64,000 nt of DNA. Origin: Nitrospirota bacterium. Its GTDB lineage: Bacteria; Nitrospirota; Thermodesulfovibrionia; Thermodesulfovibrionales; JdFR-88. The stretch lies in assembly GCA_014874185.1 (NCBI GenBank), contig JACWAF010000038.1:36615-100614 (forward strand). The letters run 5' to 3'. Positions 33,958-41,381 of the stretch are shown in pieces (the stretch's first letter is position 1; the number at the start of each line of letters is the position of its first letter). The position numbers were made by a program, and so were the translations under genes. Below the pieces are notes generated by a model. That model was not told where the DNA came from and made no database searches. It saw only the letters and a program-made list of their open reading frames with translations.

Positions 33958-35271
33958 CTAATTGAGGTTGTATTTCCTGAGTTTATCGCCAAGGGTGGAC
34001 CGGGAGATACCAAGGACCCTGGCGGCCCGTGACCGGTTATTGCCGGTTGAGGACAGCACCTTTATGATGTGTTGGCGCTCGACTTCCTCAAGGGTGGCGC
34101 AGAAAGGGCGGCCGGTCTCCCCGCCCGAGGGCAGCAGGAGGTCCCTTGCACCTATCCTCCCGTCAGGGCAGAGTATGAGAGCGCGCTCTATCACGTTCTT
34201 CAGTTCCCGGATGTTGCCGGGCCAGGGATATGAGCCCAGGGCGGCAAGGGCCTCCTCGTCCAGTTCGAAGCATCTCCTGCTCATGGACCTGGAGATCTCC
34301 CCTATGAAGTATTCCGCCAGGACGGGTATGTCATCGGGGCGCTCCCTGAGGGGGGCGAGCGTTACCGGCAGCACGTTCAACCGGTAAAAGAGGTCCTCCC
34401 TGAAGGCGCTTTTCCTGACCATCTCCGGAAGGTCCTTGTTGGTTGCGGCCACCACCCGCACGTCCACTCTTATGTCCCGTGTGCCGCCAAGCCTTCTGAA
34501 CGAGCGGGTCTCCAGCACCCTCAAGAGCTTAGGCTGGAGCGGCATGGGCAGTTCGCCCACCTCGTCAAGGAAAAGGGTCCCCCCTTCCGCAACCTCCAGC
34601 AGGCCCCTTTTCGTCCCCCTGGCGTCGGTGAAGGCCCCCTGCTCGTAGCCGAACAGCTCGCTTTCGAAGACATTGTCCGGGATCGACGCGCAGTTTATGT
34701 CCACAAAGGGCCGGCCGGCCCTTTCACTCTCGAAATGTATCTTCCTGGCGGCAAGCTCCTTGCCCGTTCCGGTCTCCCCCTGGATCAGAACGGTGGCCGA
34801 GGGGTTATGCGCCATGAGGCTCAGGATCCGGTCCATCTGCAGGGCATGCCTGCTTATCCCTATCATGGGGTAACCCGATTTCATGCACAGGCGCGCCTGC
34901 TCCCTCAGCTTCACGAACGAGAGGTTCTTGTCCACCATGATGGAGAGCTCCTCCAGGTCCACGGGCTTCTGGAAGAAATGGACCGCCCCCAGCTTCATCG
35001 CCTGCACGGCCTCTTTCACCTCGCCCATCCCGGTTATGACGATGACGAATATCTCCGGGTCCACGGCCTTGAGTTCCCTGAGTAGGTCGAACCCGTGCAT
35101 GTCCGGAAGATAGAGGTCCAGGAGGACGAGGTCGGGCAGTTCTTTCAGGGCCAGCCGCAGCCCCTCCTTCCCGGTCCCGGCGGAAAGAAAATCATACTCC
35201 TTCTTTTCGAAAAGGGTTTTGAAGGCCAGGGCCAGGGTACTCTCGTCGTCTATGAGCAGGATGCGCGGCAT
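33958..35271 (-). CDS. Sigma-54-dependent response regulator (NtrC family)
   Basis: 437 residues: receiver with D52 (LVLLDLYLPDMHG), AAA+ domain with Walker A GETGTGKE (165-172), Walker B GGTLFLDEVG (230-239), arginine finger region, and a C-terminal Fis-type HTH (SRAARVLGISRSTLGDKL). The sigma-54 contact loop reads GAFTDA (212-217) rather than GAFTGA, a known natural variation. It activates RpoN promoters by ATP hydrolysis; the one found at 19399 is a possible target. Its kinase could be the large sensor at 28158-32261. Confidence 0.94.
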   Translation of the reverse strand: MPRILLIDDESTLALAFKTLFEKKEYDFLSAGTGKEGLRLALKELPDLVLLDLYLPDMHGFDLLRELKAVDPEIFVIVITGMGEVKEAVQAMKLGAVHFFQKPVDLEELSIMVDKNLSFVKLREQARLCMKSGYPMIGISRHALQMDRILSLMAHNPSATVLIQGETGTGKELAARKIHFESERAGRPFVDINCASIPDNVFESELFGYEQGAFTDARGTKRGLLEVAEGGTLFLDEVGELPMPLQPKLLRVLETRSFRRLGGTRDIRVDVRVVAATNKDLPEMVRKSAFREDLFYRLNVLPVTLAPLRERPDDIPVLAEYFIGEISRSMSRRCFELDEEALAALGSYPWPGNIRELKNVIERALILCPDGRIGARDLLLPSGGETGRPFCATLEEVERQHIIKVLSSTGNNRSRAARVLGISRSTLGDKLRKYNLN

Positions 35272-35318
35272 ACGCTCAAAGCGTCTCCCAAGGAATAGAT
35301 AAGTGTTTGAGCCATAGG

Positions 35319-35327
35319 ATTATAGCA
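35319..35327 (-). promoter_or_regulatory. Extended -10 promoter for the NtrC-type regulator
   Basis: On the minus strand TGCTATAAT, an extended -10 element with consensus TATAAT, about 48 bases upstream of the start. No good -35 box. Confidence 0.45.
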
Positions 35328-35364
35328 CACACGCAGGTTGCTTTTACAGAGGTCCGTGAGGGCT

Positions 35365-36288
35365 TCAGCCTTTTTGGAGTTTTTCCAGCAGCGGCAGGCT
35401 TTTTTGAAGGGAATGCCCCCTGCGGTTTATGTCCTTCCAGGGGGCCGGTTTTCCAGCGAGTTTCCGGAAGATGTTTTTTATGGTGTATGTCCTTGAGTTC
35501 AGCCCTTTGTCCGAAAGTTCGTCCCAGCTTATGGGTGTTGCCACAGGCGCCCCCGGATGCTCGCGGACGGCATACGGGGCCACCGCCGTCTGTGCAAAAG
35601 AGTTCCTGAAAATATCTATGAAGAGGCGGTTTCCGCGCTTTTCTTTTTTGAACTCCAGCGTGAAATGGCCGGGGTCCAGCGTGATGACATATTCGGCAAA
35701 CCTGCGGGCGAAATCGCGGACGCCCTCGAAATCCGTCTTCCTGTCCAGGGGTACGACCACGTGCAGCCCGCGCGAGCCCGTTGTCATCAGATACGGCTGA
35801 AGGCCGGCCTGCTTCAAAAGCTCCCTGAATATGAGGGCGGCGTAACGCACGGGCTCGAAATCCTCACCCGGCGGGTCCAGGTCGAAGATCATCCTGTCCG
35901 GGTAACGGAGCCTGTCCACCCGGCTGGTCCAGACATGGGGGATGACGGCGAGGTTGGCCAGGTAGATAAGCGTCTCCTTGTTGTCGCAGGTTATGTATAC
36001 CTGCTTTCCCATTTCCTTCAGCTCCACTTCGACCCGGTTTATCCAGTCCGGGAAATACTCCGGGGCGCTCTTCTGGTAAAACTCGCCCTCCAGGATCCCT
36101 TCCGGGTAGCGTTTCATCGTGATAAGCCTTCCCTTTATGAGTGGGAGCATCCTGCCGGCGATGTTCATGTAATAGCCGATCACATCCCCTTTGGTTATCC
36201 CCTCGGCCGGGTAGAAGACCTTGTCCAGGTTGGTAAGCTCCAGCTCGTGTCCGCCTATCCTTATCTTTATTTTTTCCTTAACAGCCAC
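35365..36288 (-). CDS. ligD: LigD-type DNA polymerase/primase domain protein
   Basis: 307 residues corresponding to the polymerase (POL) domain of LigD, an archaeo-eukaryotic primase fold. Features: LDKVFYPAEGITKGDVIGYY near residue 20 and the metal-binding DLDP (MIFDLDPPGEDF) near residue 135. In bacterial non-homologous end joining it fills or adds (ribo)nucleotides at breaks. It is separate from the ligase and overlaps it by 11 bases. No Ku gene or phosphoesterase domain is in the window, so NHEJ competence is unproven. Confidence 0.9.
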   Translation of the reverse strand: MAVKEKIKIRIGGHELELTNLDKVFYPAEGITKGDVIGYYMNIAGRMLPLIKGRLITMKRYPEGILEGEFYQKSAPEYFPDWINRVEVELKEMGKQVYITCDNKETLIYLANLAVIPHVWTSRVDRLRYPDRMIFDLDPPGEDFEPVRYAALIFRELLKQAGLQPYLMTTGSRGLHVVVPLDRKTDFEGVRDFARRFAEYVITLDPGHFTLEFKKEKRGNRLFIDIFRNSFAQTAVAPYAVREHPGAPVATPISWDELSDKGLNSRTYTIKNIFRKLAGKPAPWKDINRRGHSLQKSLPLLEKLQKG

Positions 36289-37408
36289 TGCCCGCTGGCG
36301 CCGAATCGAAGGGTTCGCGCGTGACCTCCTCAGGCCTTTTGTCCGTCCGCAGCCCTTTGAAGCTTGGGTGCCTCAAAATCCCGTCCCGCGTCCATTCGCT
36401 GAAGGCGATCTCGCCCACCAGCCTGGGCTCTACCCAGTGTATCCCCTTCGGGATGCATTTGTTCGTCCTGTAATCGTAGATGGGTGAGGTGCTCCTTTTT
36501 ATCTTTTGCATCCGCGCGGTGATAGTCCTCAGCATGTAATCATCGTAACCCGTGCCCACCTTCCCGGCGTAGACCAGTTTGCCGCCGCTGTAATAGCCCA
36601 GGGCCAGCGAGCCGAAGCCAATTCTAGCCCCCTGCGGGTCGGTATAGCCCACGATGACGAACTCCTGCTGGTTCACGCACTTGAACTTCAGCCACTCCTT
36701 CGTCCTGCCCTCGGCATACCGGCTGCCGGCGCGCTTTGCTATTACCCCCTCCCATCCCTTTGAGCACGCATCCCGGTAATATTTTTCGCCCTCGCCCTCC
36801 ATGTACTCGTTAAACCTTATATGTCCTCCGTAAGAGAAGACCTGTTTCAGGATACCCTTTCTGTACCGGAGATCGAGCCCCCGCAGGTCGTACCCGTCAA
36901 GATAAAGGAGATCGAAGAGATAATAGAAGACCTCGATTCCCGTGCGGAGGGCCTCCCGCGGGTTTCTTATCTGCATGCGGGGCTGGAGTTTTGAAAAACT
37001 GGTCAGCCCGTCCTCGAAGGCCACCACCTCGCCGTCCGCGATGAAATCCGCGGGGCCGCGCGCCATAAGCTCCCGCACAAGCTCCGGGTAATTCCCGTTC
37101 AGCTCCTTGCGGTTCCTGGACATGAGCCGCGGCGTCCCGCCATGCCTGAAGGCAAGGCAGCGCTCTCCGTCCAGCTTGGGCTCGAAGAGCCAGCCGGGGT
37201 CCGAGAACCTTTTTTCTGTAAGGCCCGCGAGCATGGGGGCAATCCATCCGGGCTGGGCAGTCTGCGCCAGCTTGGAGAGGGCTTCCCTGAGGTCCGGGCT
37301 CCCGGGCGCAGTTCCGGATGGAATTTTTGCGGGCTTTCCGGAGGGCTCGGGGGTCTTTGCGAATTCCCTTTTTTTGCGATAACTCTCCAGAGTGTCCTTC
37401 TTCGGCAT
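36278..37408 (-). CDS. ATP-dependent DNA ligase (LigD-type)
   Basis: 376 residues. An N-terminal ~50-residue linker is followed by the adenylation domain with nucleotide-binding Lys78 in EPKLDGERCLAF (motif I, K-x-D-G-x-R), motif III around IEVFYYLFDLLYLDG, motif IV EGVIAKRAGSRY and motif V EWLKFKC. The OB-fold domain follows. It seals nicks in DNA repair. It is upstream of, and coupled to, the LigD-type polymerase gene. Confidence 0.93.
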   Translation of the reverse strand: MPKKDTLESYRKKREFAKTPEPSGKPAKIPSGTAPGSPDLREALSKLAQTAQPGWIAPMLAGLTEKRFSDPGWLFEPKLDGERCLAFRHGGTPRLMSRNRKELNGNYPELVRELMARGPADFIADGEVVAFEDGLTSFSKLQPRMQIRNPREALRTGIEVFYYLFDLLYLDGYDLRGLDLRYRKGILKQVFSYGGHIRFNEYMEGEGEKYYRDACSKGWEGVIAKRAGSRYAEGRTKEWLKFKCVNQQEFVIVGYTDPQGARIGFGSLALGYYSGGKLVYAGKVGTGYDDYMLRTITARMQKIKRSTSPIYDYRTNKCIPKGIHWVEPRLVGEIAFSEWTRDGILRHPSFKGLRTDKRPEEVTREPFDSAPAGSGC

Positions 37409-37537
37409 GGTTTACCCGTGCCCCATAGCCCTCCGGCAGGACTGGTTAGCTGCCGGTCCGGGGAAATCCTTGCGCCACCCGTGTGGACAGGGGCACGGGC
37501 AAGAGGTGAGGAGGCAGGAAGCGGGCCCCCTCAAGGG

Positions 37538-37936
37538 CTATCCCGTTTTCAGCTCGTGCAGGACCTTTTTAATGTCCTTATCCAGCCGGTCCAGCCCCCG
37601 GTTGACATCATTCCTTATCTTCTGCCAGTCGGACGTGCTGTTCACTCTCCGCAGGTCGTCCCTTATCCTTGACCTTTGATTCTCCAGGTTCCTGATCTCT
37701 TTGTCCAGGCCGGCCCTTTTCTTTCCCTTTGTGCCGCGTGCCTCCGCCTTCAGTTTCGTTATCTGTGCGTCAATGGCGGCAAGCCTCTCTTCGGCCCTCG
37801 CCTTGAACCCCGCCTTTGTCTCGGGTGGCGGAGGGAGATTGCCTATTCCCTTGCCGGCCCCGGTTGCCGGGACGGCGGAGCCCCCCAGCATCCAAAAAGC
37901 GGCAAGAAATGAAAAAAGAATTCCAAGTCTCTTCAT
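37538..37936 (-). CDS. Secreted coiled-coil protein of unknown function
   Basis: 132 residues. Signal peptide (RLGILFSFLAAFWMLGGSAVPATGA), proline spacer, then continuous charged helix (AAIDAQITKLKAEARGTKGK, LDKEIRNLENQRSRI) likely to form a coiled coil. Start 37936 from GGAGG five bases upstream. It lies 12 bases after the DUF1328 gene and is probably cotranscribed. Both look like envelope stress proteins, which is inference. Confidence 0.7.
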   Translation of the reverse strand: MKRLGILFSFLAAFWMLGGSAVPATGAGKGIGNLPPPPETKAGFKARAEERLAAIDAQITKLKAEARGTKGKKRAGLDKEIRNLENQRSRIRDDLRRVNSTSDWQKIRNDVNRGLDRLDKDIKKVLHELKTG

Positions 37937-37948
37937 CCGCACCTCCAT

Positions 37949-38113
37949 TCAGACGGTAGGCCGCCGGCCCACGAACAGGGAGACTACAAATAGTATAAGA
38001 AATATCACGAACAGCACCTTGGCAATCCATGCCGCCGTCCCGGCTATGCCCGCAAAGCCGAAGATCGCGGCCACTATGGCTACGATCAGGAAGATAACCG
38101 CCCAGCTTAACAT
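37949..38113 (-). CDS. DUF1328 small membrane protein
   Basis: 54 residues with two TM helices: [20 protein letters not shown] and [18 protein letters not shown], the pattern of the YtjA/DUF1328 family. The start at 38113 has AAGGAGGTGG at ideal distance; an upstream ATG adds an unrelated basic stretch and is rejected. Function unknown; often induced by envelope or osmotic stress in other bacteria. Confidence 0.88.
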   Translation of the reverse strand: MLSWAVIFLIVAIVAAIFGFAGIAGTAAWIAKVLFVIFLILFVVSLFVGRRPTV

Positions 38114-38151
38114 TCTCCACCTCCTTAGCTTTGGAGAAAGCGTAAAGCGCC

Positions 38152-39168
38152 TCAGGCGCCTACGGGGGCCTCCTGCCTTATAAGTTCCAGGGCCTCGCGG
38201 ACCATTTGGCTGGAATATCCCCATTCGTTGTCGTACCAGCCCATGAGCTTCACCAGGTCTCCGTCCACCACCCTGGTCATATCCAGGTCCATCACCACCG
38301 CGTGCGTATCTTTTATGATGTCGGAAGAGACGACCTCGTCTTCCGAGCAGAAGACAACTTCCCTGTACCGCTCGCCGTCCGACTCGTCCTTGAAAATCCA
38401 GTTCACCTCGTCCCGCGAGGTCTTTCTGCCGGCAAGGAAGACCACGTCCGCGATGGAGCCCGCCGGCAGAGGGGCGCGCACCGCCACGGCGTCGAAGAGC
38501 CCGTTATACTGCGGGAGGGCCTTCGCGGCCGCCTTCGCCGCGCCCGTCGAGGTGGGCACGAGGTTCTGCGCCCCCGCCCGGCCCCTTCTGAAGCCCTTCG
38601 GGCTCGTGCCGTCCACTATCGATTGAGTGGCAGTGTAGGCGTGCACGGTTGTCATTATGGCCTTTTTTATCCCGATCCTGCGGCCCATTATCTCCATCAT
38701 CGGGGTCACGCAATTGGTGGTGCAGCTGGCACATGATATTATCCTGGCCCCCTGCTCCGGGCTGTTCACGCCGTAGACTATCGTGGGTATGCCCTGGTCT
38801 TTTGGCGAGGCCGAGAGGATGGCCCGCTTCGCCCCCGCCTGGATATGCTTTTCGATCTCCTCTTTCCTGGTGAACTTCCCCGTGCACTCGAATACCACGT
38901 CTATGCCCAACTGCCCCCAGGGGAGCCTCGACGGGTCCTTTTCGTTAAAGACCTTTATGCCTTTGCCGTCCACTTTTATCGAGGCCTCTTCGGGAACCAC
39001 TTCCTTCTGATACCTGCCGTACACGGTATCGTATTTGAGAAGATAGGCCATGTTCTCTATCGAGCCGAGGTCGTTTATGGCCGCCACGTCCAGCCCGGGC
39101 GTATCCATAAGTATCTTGAACGCGGCCCTCCCGATCCTGCCGAAGCCGTTTATCGCCGCTTTAGCCAT
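38152..39168 (-). CDS. gap: Glyceraldehyde-3-phosphate dehydrogenase, type I
   Basis: 338 residues. The Rossmann motif INGFGRIGR starts the protein; AINDLGS (Asp33) suggests NAD preference. Catalytic Cys149 lies in [10 protein letters not shown]. The C-terminal signature [12 protein letters not shown] is present. It catalyses the reversible oxidation of glyceraldehyde-3-phosphate in glycolysis/gluconeogenesis. AAAAGGAGA precedes the ATG. No other glycolytic gene is adjacent. Confidence 0.96.
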   Translation of the reverse strand: MAKAAINGFGRIGRAAFKILMDTPGLDVAAINDLGSIENMAYLLKYDTVYGRYQKEVVPEEASIKVDGKGIKVFNEKDPSRLPWGQLGIDVVFECTGKFTRKEEIEKHIQAGAKRAILSASPKDQGIPTIVYGVNSPEQGARIISCASCTTNCVTPMMEIMGRRIGIKKAIMTTVHAYTATQSIVDGTSPKGFRRGRAGAQNLVPTSTGAAKAAAKALPQYNGLFDAVAVRAPLPAGSIADVVFLAGRKTSRDEVNWIFKDESDGERYREVVFCSEDEVVSSDIIKDTHAVVMDLDMTRVVDGDLVKLMGWYDNEWGYSSQMVREALELIRQEAPVGA

Positions 39169-39199
39169 CGTCTGTCTCCTTTTCAGTCTTGAATTGCTT

Positions 39200-40360
39200 T
39201 CAGTCCGCCCCCAGGATATTCTTTATCTCAAGGAGCCTCATTACGCCCGTCTTTGTTATCATCCCGCTGAACCTCTCTCCATCGAAGACCAGGAGCCGGG
39301 CGTATCCCTTGGCGTTCATCCTGTTCAGGGCGTCGATGAGCAGGGTGTCCGGAGATATCTCGCCCTCCTTGCCGAGGGGCGACATTATCTCGCCCACCTT
39401 CTTTTCCTTTCGCTCGGTTTCCGAAAGGCCCCTGATATCGGAGACGGAGACTATTCCCACCACCCTGCCGCCGTCCGTTACCGGGAAGCCCTTATAGCCG
39501 TGCCTGATGATGTAGTCGTGAATGAGGCCGCTCACCGGAAGGTCTACAGGCACCGTGAGCACGTTGTCTATCATGGCGTCCTTTATGCGCATCTCCTGCA
39601 GGGTTTTCCTGAGGATAAGCTCCCGGTAGCTCCCCGAGGCCGCGCTCCGGAGGAATATCCCTATGAAGATAAACCACAGCCCCCCCAGCAGGAACCCGTG
39701 GAACAACTGCAGTATGCCTAGGAAAATAAGGCCCACCGCGAAGACCCTGCCAATCTGCGAGGCCACCCTCGTGGCGGCGGTAAGCGAACCCTTCCTCTTC
39801 CACCATATCGCCCGCAACACCCTGCCCCCGTCCAGCGGGAAACCGGGAAAGAGGTTGAATATCGCCAGGGCCATGTTTATCCATGCAAGATACTGGAGGG
39901 CGGCGGCCATCATCAGGTACGGGGTCTGGGAGGCAAGATACATGAGGCCCCAGAAGACCCCGGCCAGCACAAAGCTGGAGAGCGGGCCGGCTATTGCGAT
40001 CTTCAGTTCGTTGCCGGGGCTCTTGGCGTCCTCCGATAGTTCAGAGACGCCCCCGAAGATGAACAGGGTTATGGAGGGTATGGATATCCCCGTCCTTAAA
40101 GCCACCAGCGAGTGTGAAAGCTCGTGGATGAGCACGGATACAAAAAAAAGGATGGTGGCCGAGGTGCCCGCCAGCCAGTAGGCGCCGGGCGGCCTGTGGG
40201 GAAACTTCATCGGGAAATATCCTGCCGAAAGGCTCCAGATAAGGAGGAAAAAGACAATAAACCATGAGAAGTCTATCCTTATCTGGATGCCTTTTATCCT
40301 GAACAGGCTGATCCCGCTGGAAGATATGCTTGCGGGGCGGGGATTCCGGCTTTTTTCCAT
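39200..40360 (-). CDS. Site-2 protease (M50B) with CBS domain pair
   Basis: 386 residues. Intramembrane zinc metalloprotease with HELSH (79-83) and the second metal motif in LFPGFPLDGGRVLRA near residue 168. About six TM segments. The C-terminal ~120 residues are two CBS domains (IDNVLTVPVDLPVSGLIHDY, GEIMSPLGKEGEISPDTLLI), which bind adenine nucleotides in related SpoIVFB/Rip3-type enzymes. It probably performs regulated intramembrane proteolysis; the substrate is unknown. Good AGGAGGGAG before the ATG. Confidence 0.92.
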   Translation of the reverse strand: MEKSRNPRPASISSSGISLFRIKGIQIRIDFSWFIVFFLLIWSLSAGYFPMKFPHRPPGAYWLAGTSATILFFVSVLIHELSHSLVALRTGISIPSITLFIFGGVSELSEDAKSPGNELKIAIAGPLSSFVLAGVFWGLMYLASQTPYLMMAAALQYLAWINMALAIFNLFPGFPLDGGRVLRAIWWKRKGSLTAATRVASQIGRVFAVGLIFLGILQLFHGFLLGGLWFIFIGIFLRSAASGSYRELILRKTLQEMRIKDAMIDNVLTVPVDLPVSGLIHDYIIRHGYKGFPVTDGGRVVGIVSVSDIRGLSETERKEKKVGEIMSPLGKEGEISPDTLLIDALNRMNAKGYARLLVFDGERFSGMITKTGVMRLLEIKNILGAD

Positions 40361-40472
40361 TCTCCCTCCTAAAAGGAAACTCTGCGAAATTCAAATCGCT
40401 TCTTATTCAATTATATTAAACCCTCCAAAGGACGCAACCGGGGCAAAAAACCCGTTCACACAAAAGGCTTTT

Positions 40473-40501
40473 TTGACAAGGTTTGCTCCATTTGTTATCT
40501 T
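40473..40501 (+). promoter_or_regulatory. Sigma-70 promoter of gspC, leaderless arrangement
   Basis: TTGACA (40473-40478), 17-base spacer, TATCTT (40496-40501). Six bases separate it from the ATG at 40508. Confidence 0.65.
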
Positions 40502-40507
40502 TAACAG

Positions 40508-41371
40508 ATGGCTAAATTCAGGCTTTTAAAGGCCATTAACCTGCTTTTGACGGTTGTAATCGTCATATCGGTCTTGCTGGTTGTGAGGGATTTCCTCTCT
40601 TACGGGGTGGGTGCTAACAGGATGCCGGAAGAAGGCAAGGATAAACAGGCCGCGACGGTCCAGCCGGTGCCGCCGCTTTCGGATTATTCAGTGGTGGCCG
40701 GGAATAACGTCTTCGGCTTCCCTCCCATGGAAGTCCGCCCGCTGGTCGGCAACGGCCCCTCGTCCGCTCCTCCCGCCCAGGTGGACCTGATAGGCACCGT
40801 CTCCGGCGCCATGGGCTATGTGGTGGTGGTGAGGGATTCCAAGGAAGAGGTTTACAGGAGGGGCCAGGACATCCCGGGCGTGGGCTATCTTGCCGCGATA
40901 TCAAGAAAGTACGCCGTCATAAAAAGCGGCGGGAACGAGACCAAACTGCCCCTTAAGGACGTGGCGCAGGTGAAGGAAGCAGGGCCGCGTCCGGGGGGAG
41001 CGCGGGCCGGCCAGGCGCCGGCGCCCCAGCAGTTCGCCAAAGAGACTTCAAAAAGCTCCTACCTGGTAGACCGGAGCGCCATCTCGGAGGCCATAGACAA
41101 CCCCGCGCGCATTTTAACCCAGGCGCGGATGCTCCCCCAGATCAAAAACGGCAAACAGGAGGGCTTCGTCCTGAGCGAGGTCAGGCCGGAGGGCGTATTC
41201 AGCCAATTGGGGCTTAGAAACGGCGATGTCCTGTTGAGGATAAACCAGATGGACATGTCCGGGCCGGGCGCCGCCCTCAGGGCGTTCACCGCCCTCAGGG
41301 GGCTGGACAAGGTGGAACTGGATATCCTGCGGGATGGCCAGCGGCAGACGCTTACATATCAAATAAGATAA
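40508..41371 (+). CDS. gspC: Type II secretion protein GspC (inner membrane, PDZ)
   Basis: 287 residues. Short cytoplasmic start, one TM helix (~9-28), periplasmic homology region (NNVFGFPPMEV; VDLIGTVSGAMGYVVV), proline/alanine linker, and a C-terminal PDZ domain (GFVLSEVRPEGVFSQLGLRNGDVLLRIN). It links the inner membrane platform to the secretin and takes part in substrate recognition. It has no ribosome binding site; the promoter suggests a leaderless mRNA. First gene of the C-D-E-F unit. Confidence 0.9.
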   Translation: MAKFRLLKAINLLLTVVIVISVLLVVRDFLSYGVGANRMPEEGKDKQAATVQPVPPLSDYSVVAGNNVFGFPPMEVRPLVGNGPSSAPPAQVDLIGTVSGAMGYVVVVRDSKEEVYRRGQDIPGVGYLAAISRKYAVIKSGGNETKLPLKDVAQVKEAGPRPGGARAGQAPAPQQFAKETSKSSYLVDRSAISEAIDNPARILTQARMLPQIKNGKQEGFVLSEVRPEGVFSQLGLRNGDVLLRINQMDMSGPGAALRAFTALRGLDKVELDILRDGQRQTLTYQIR

Positions 41372-41381
41372 AGGACCGATC

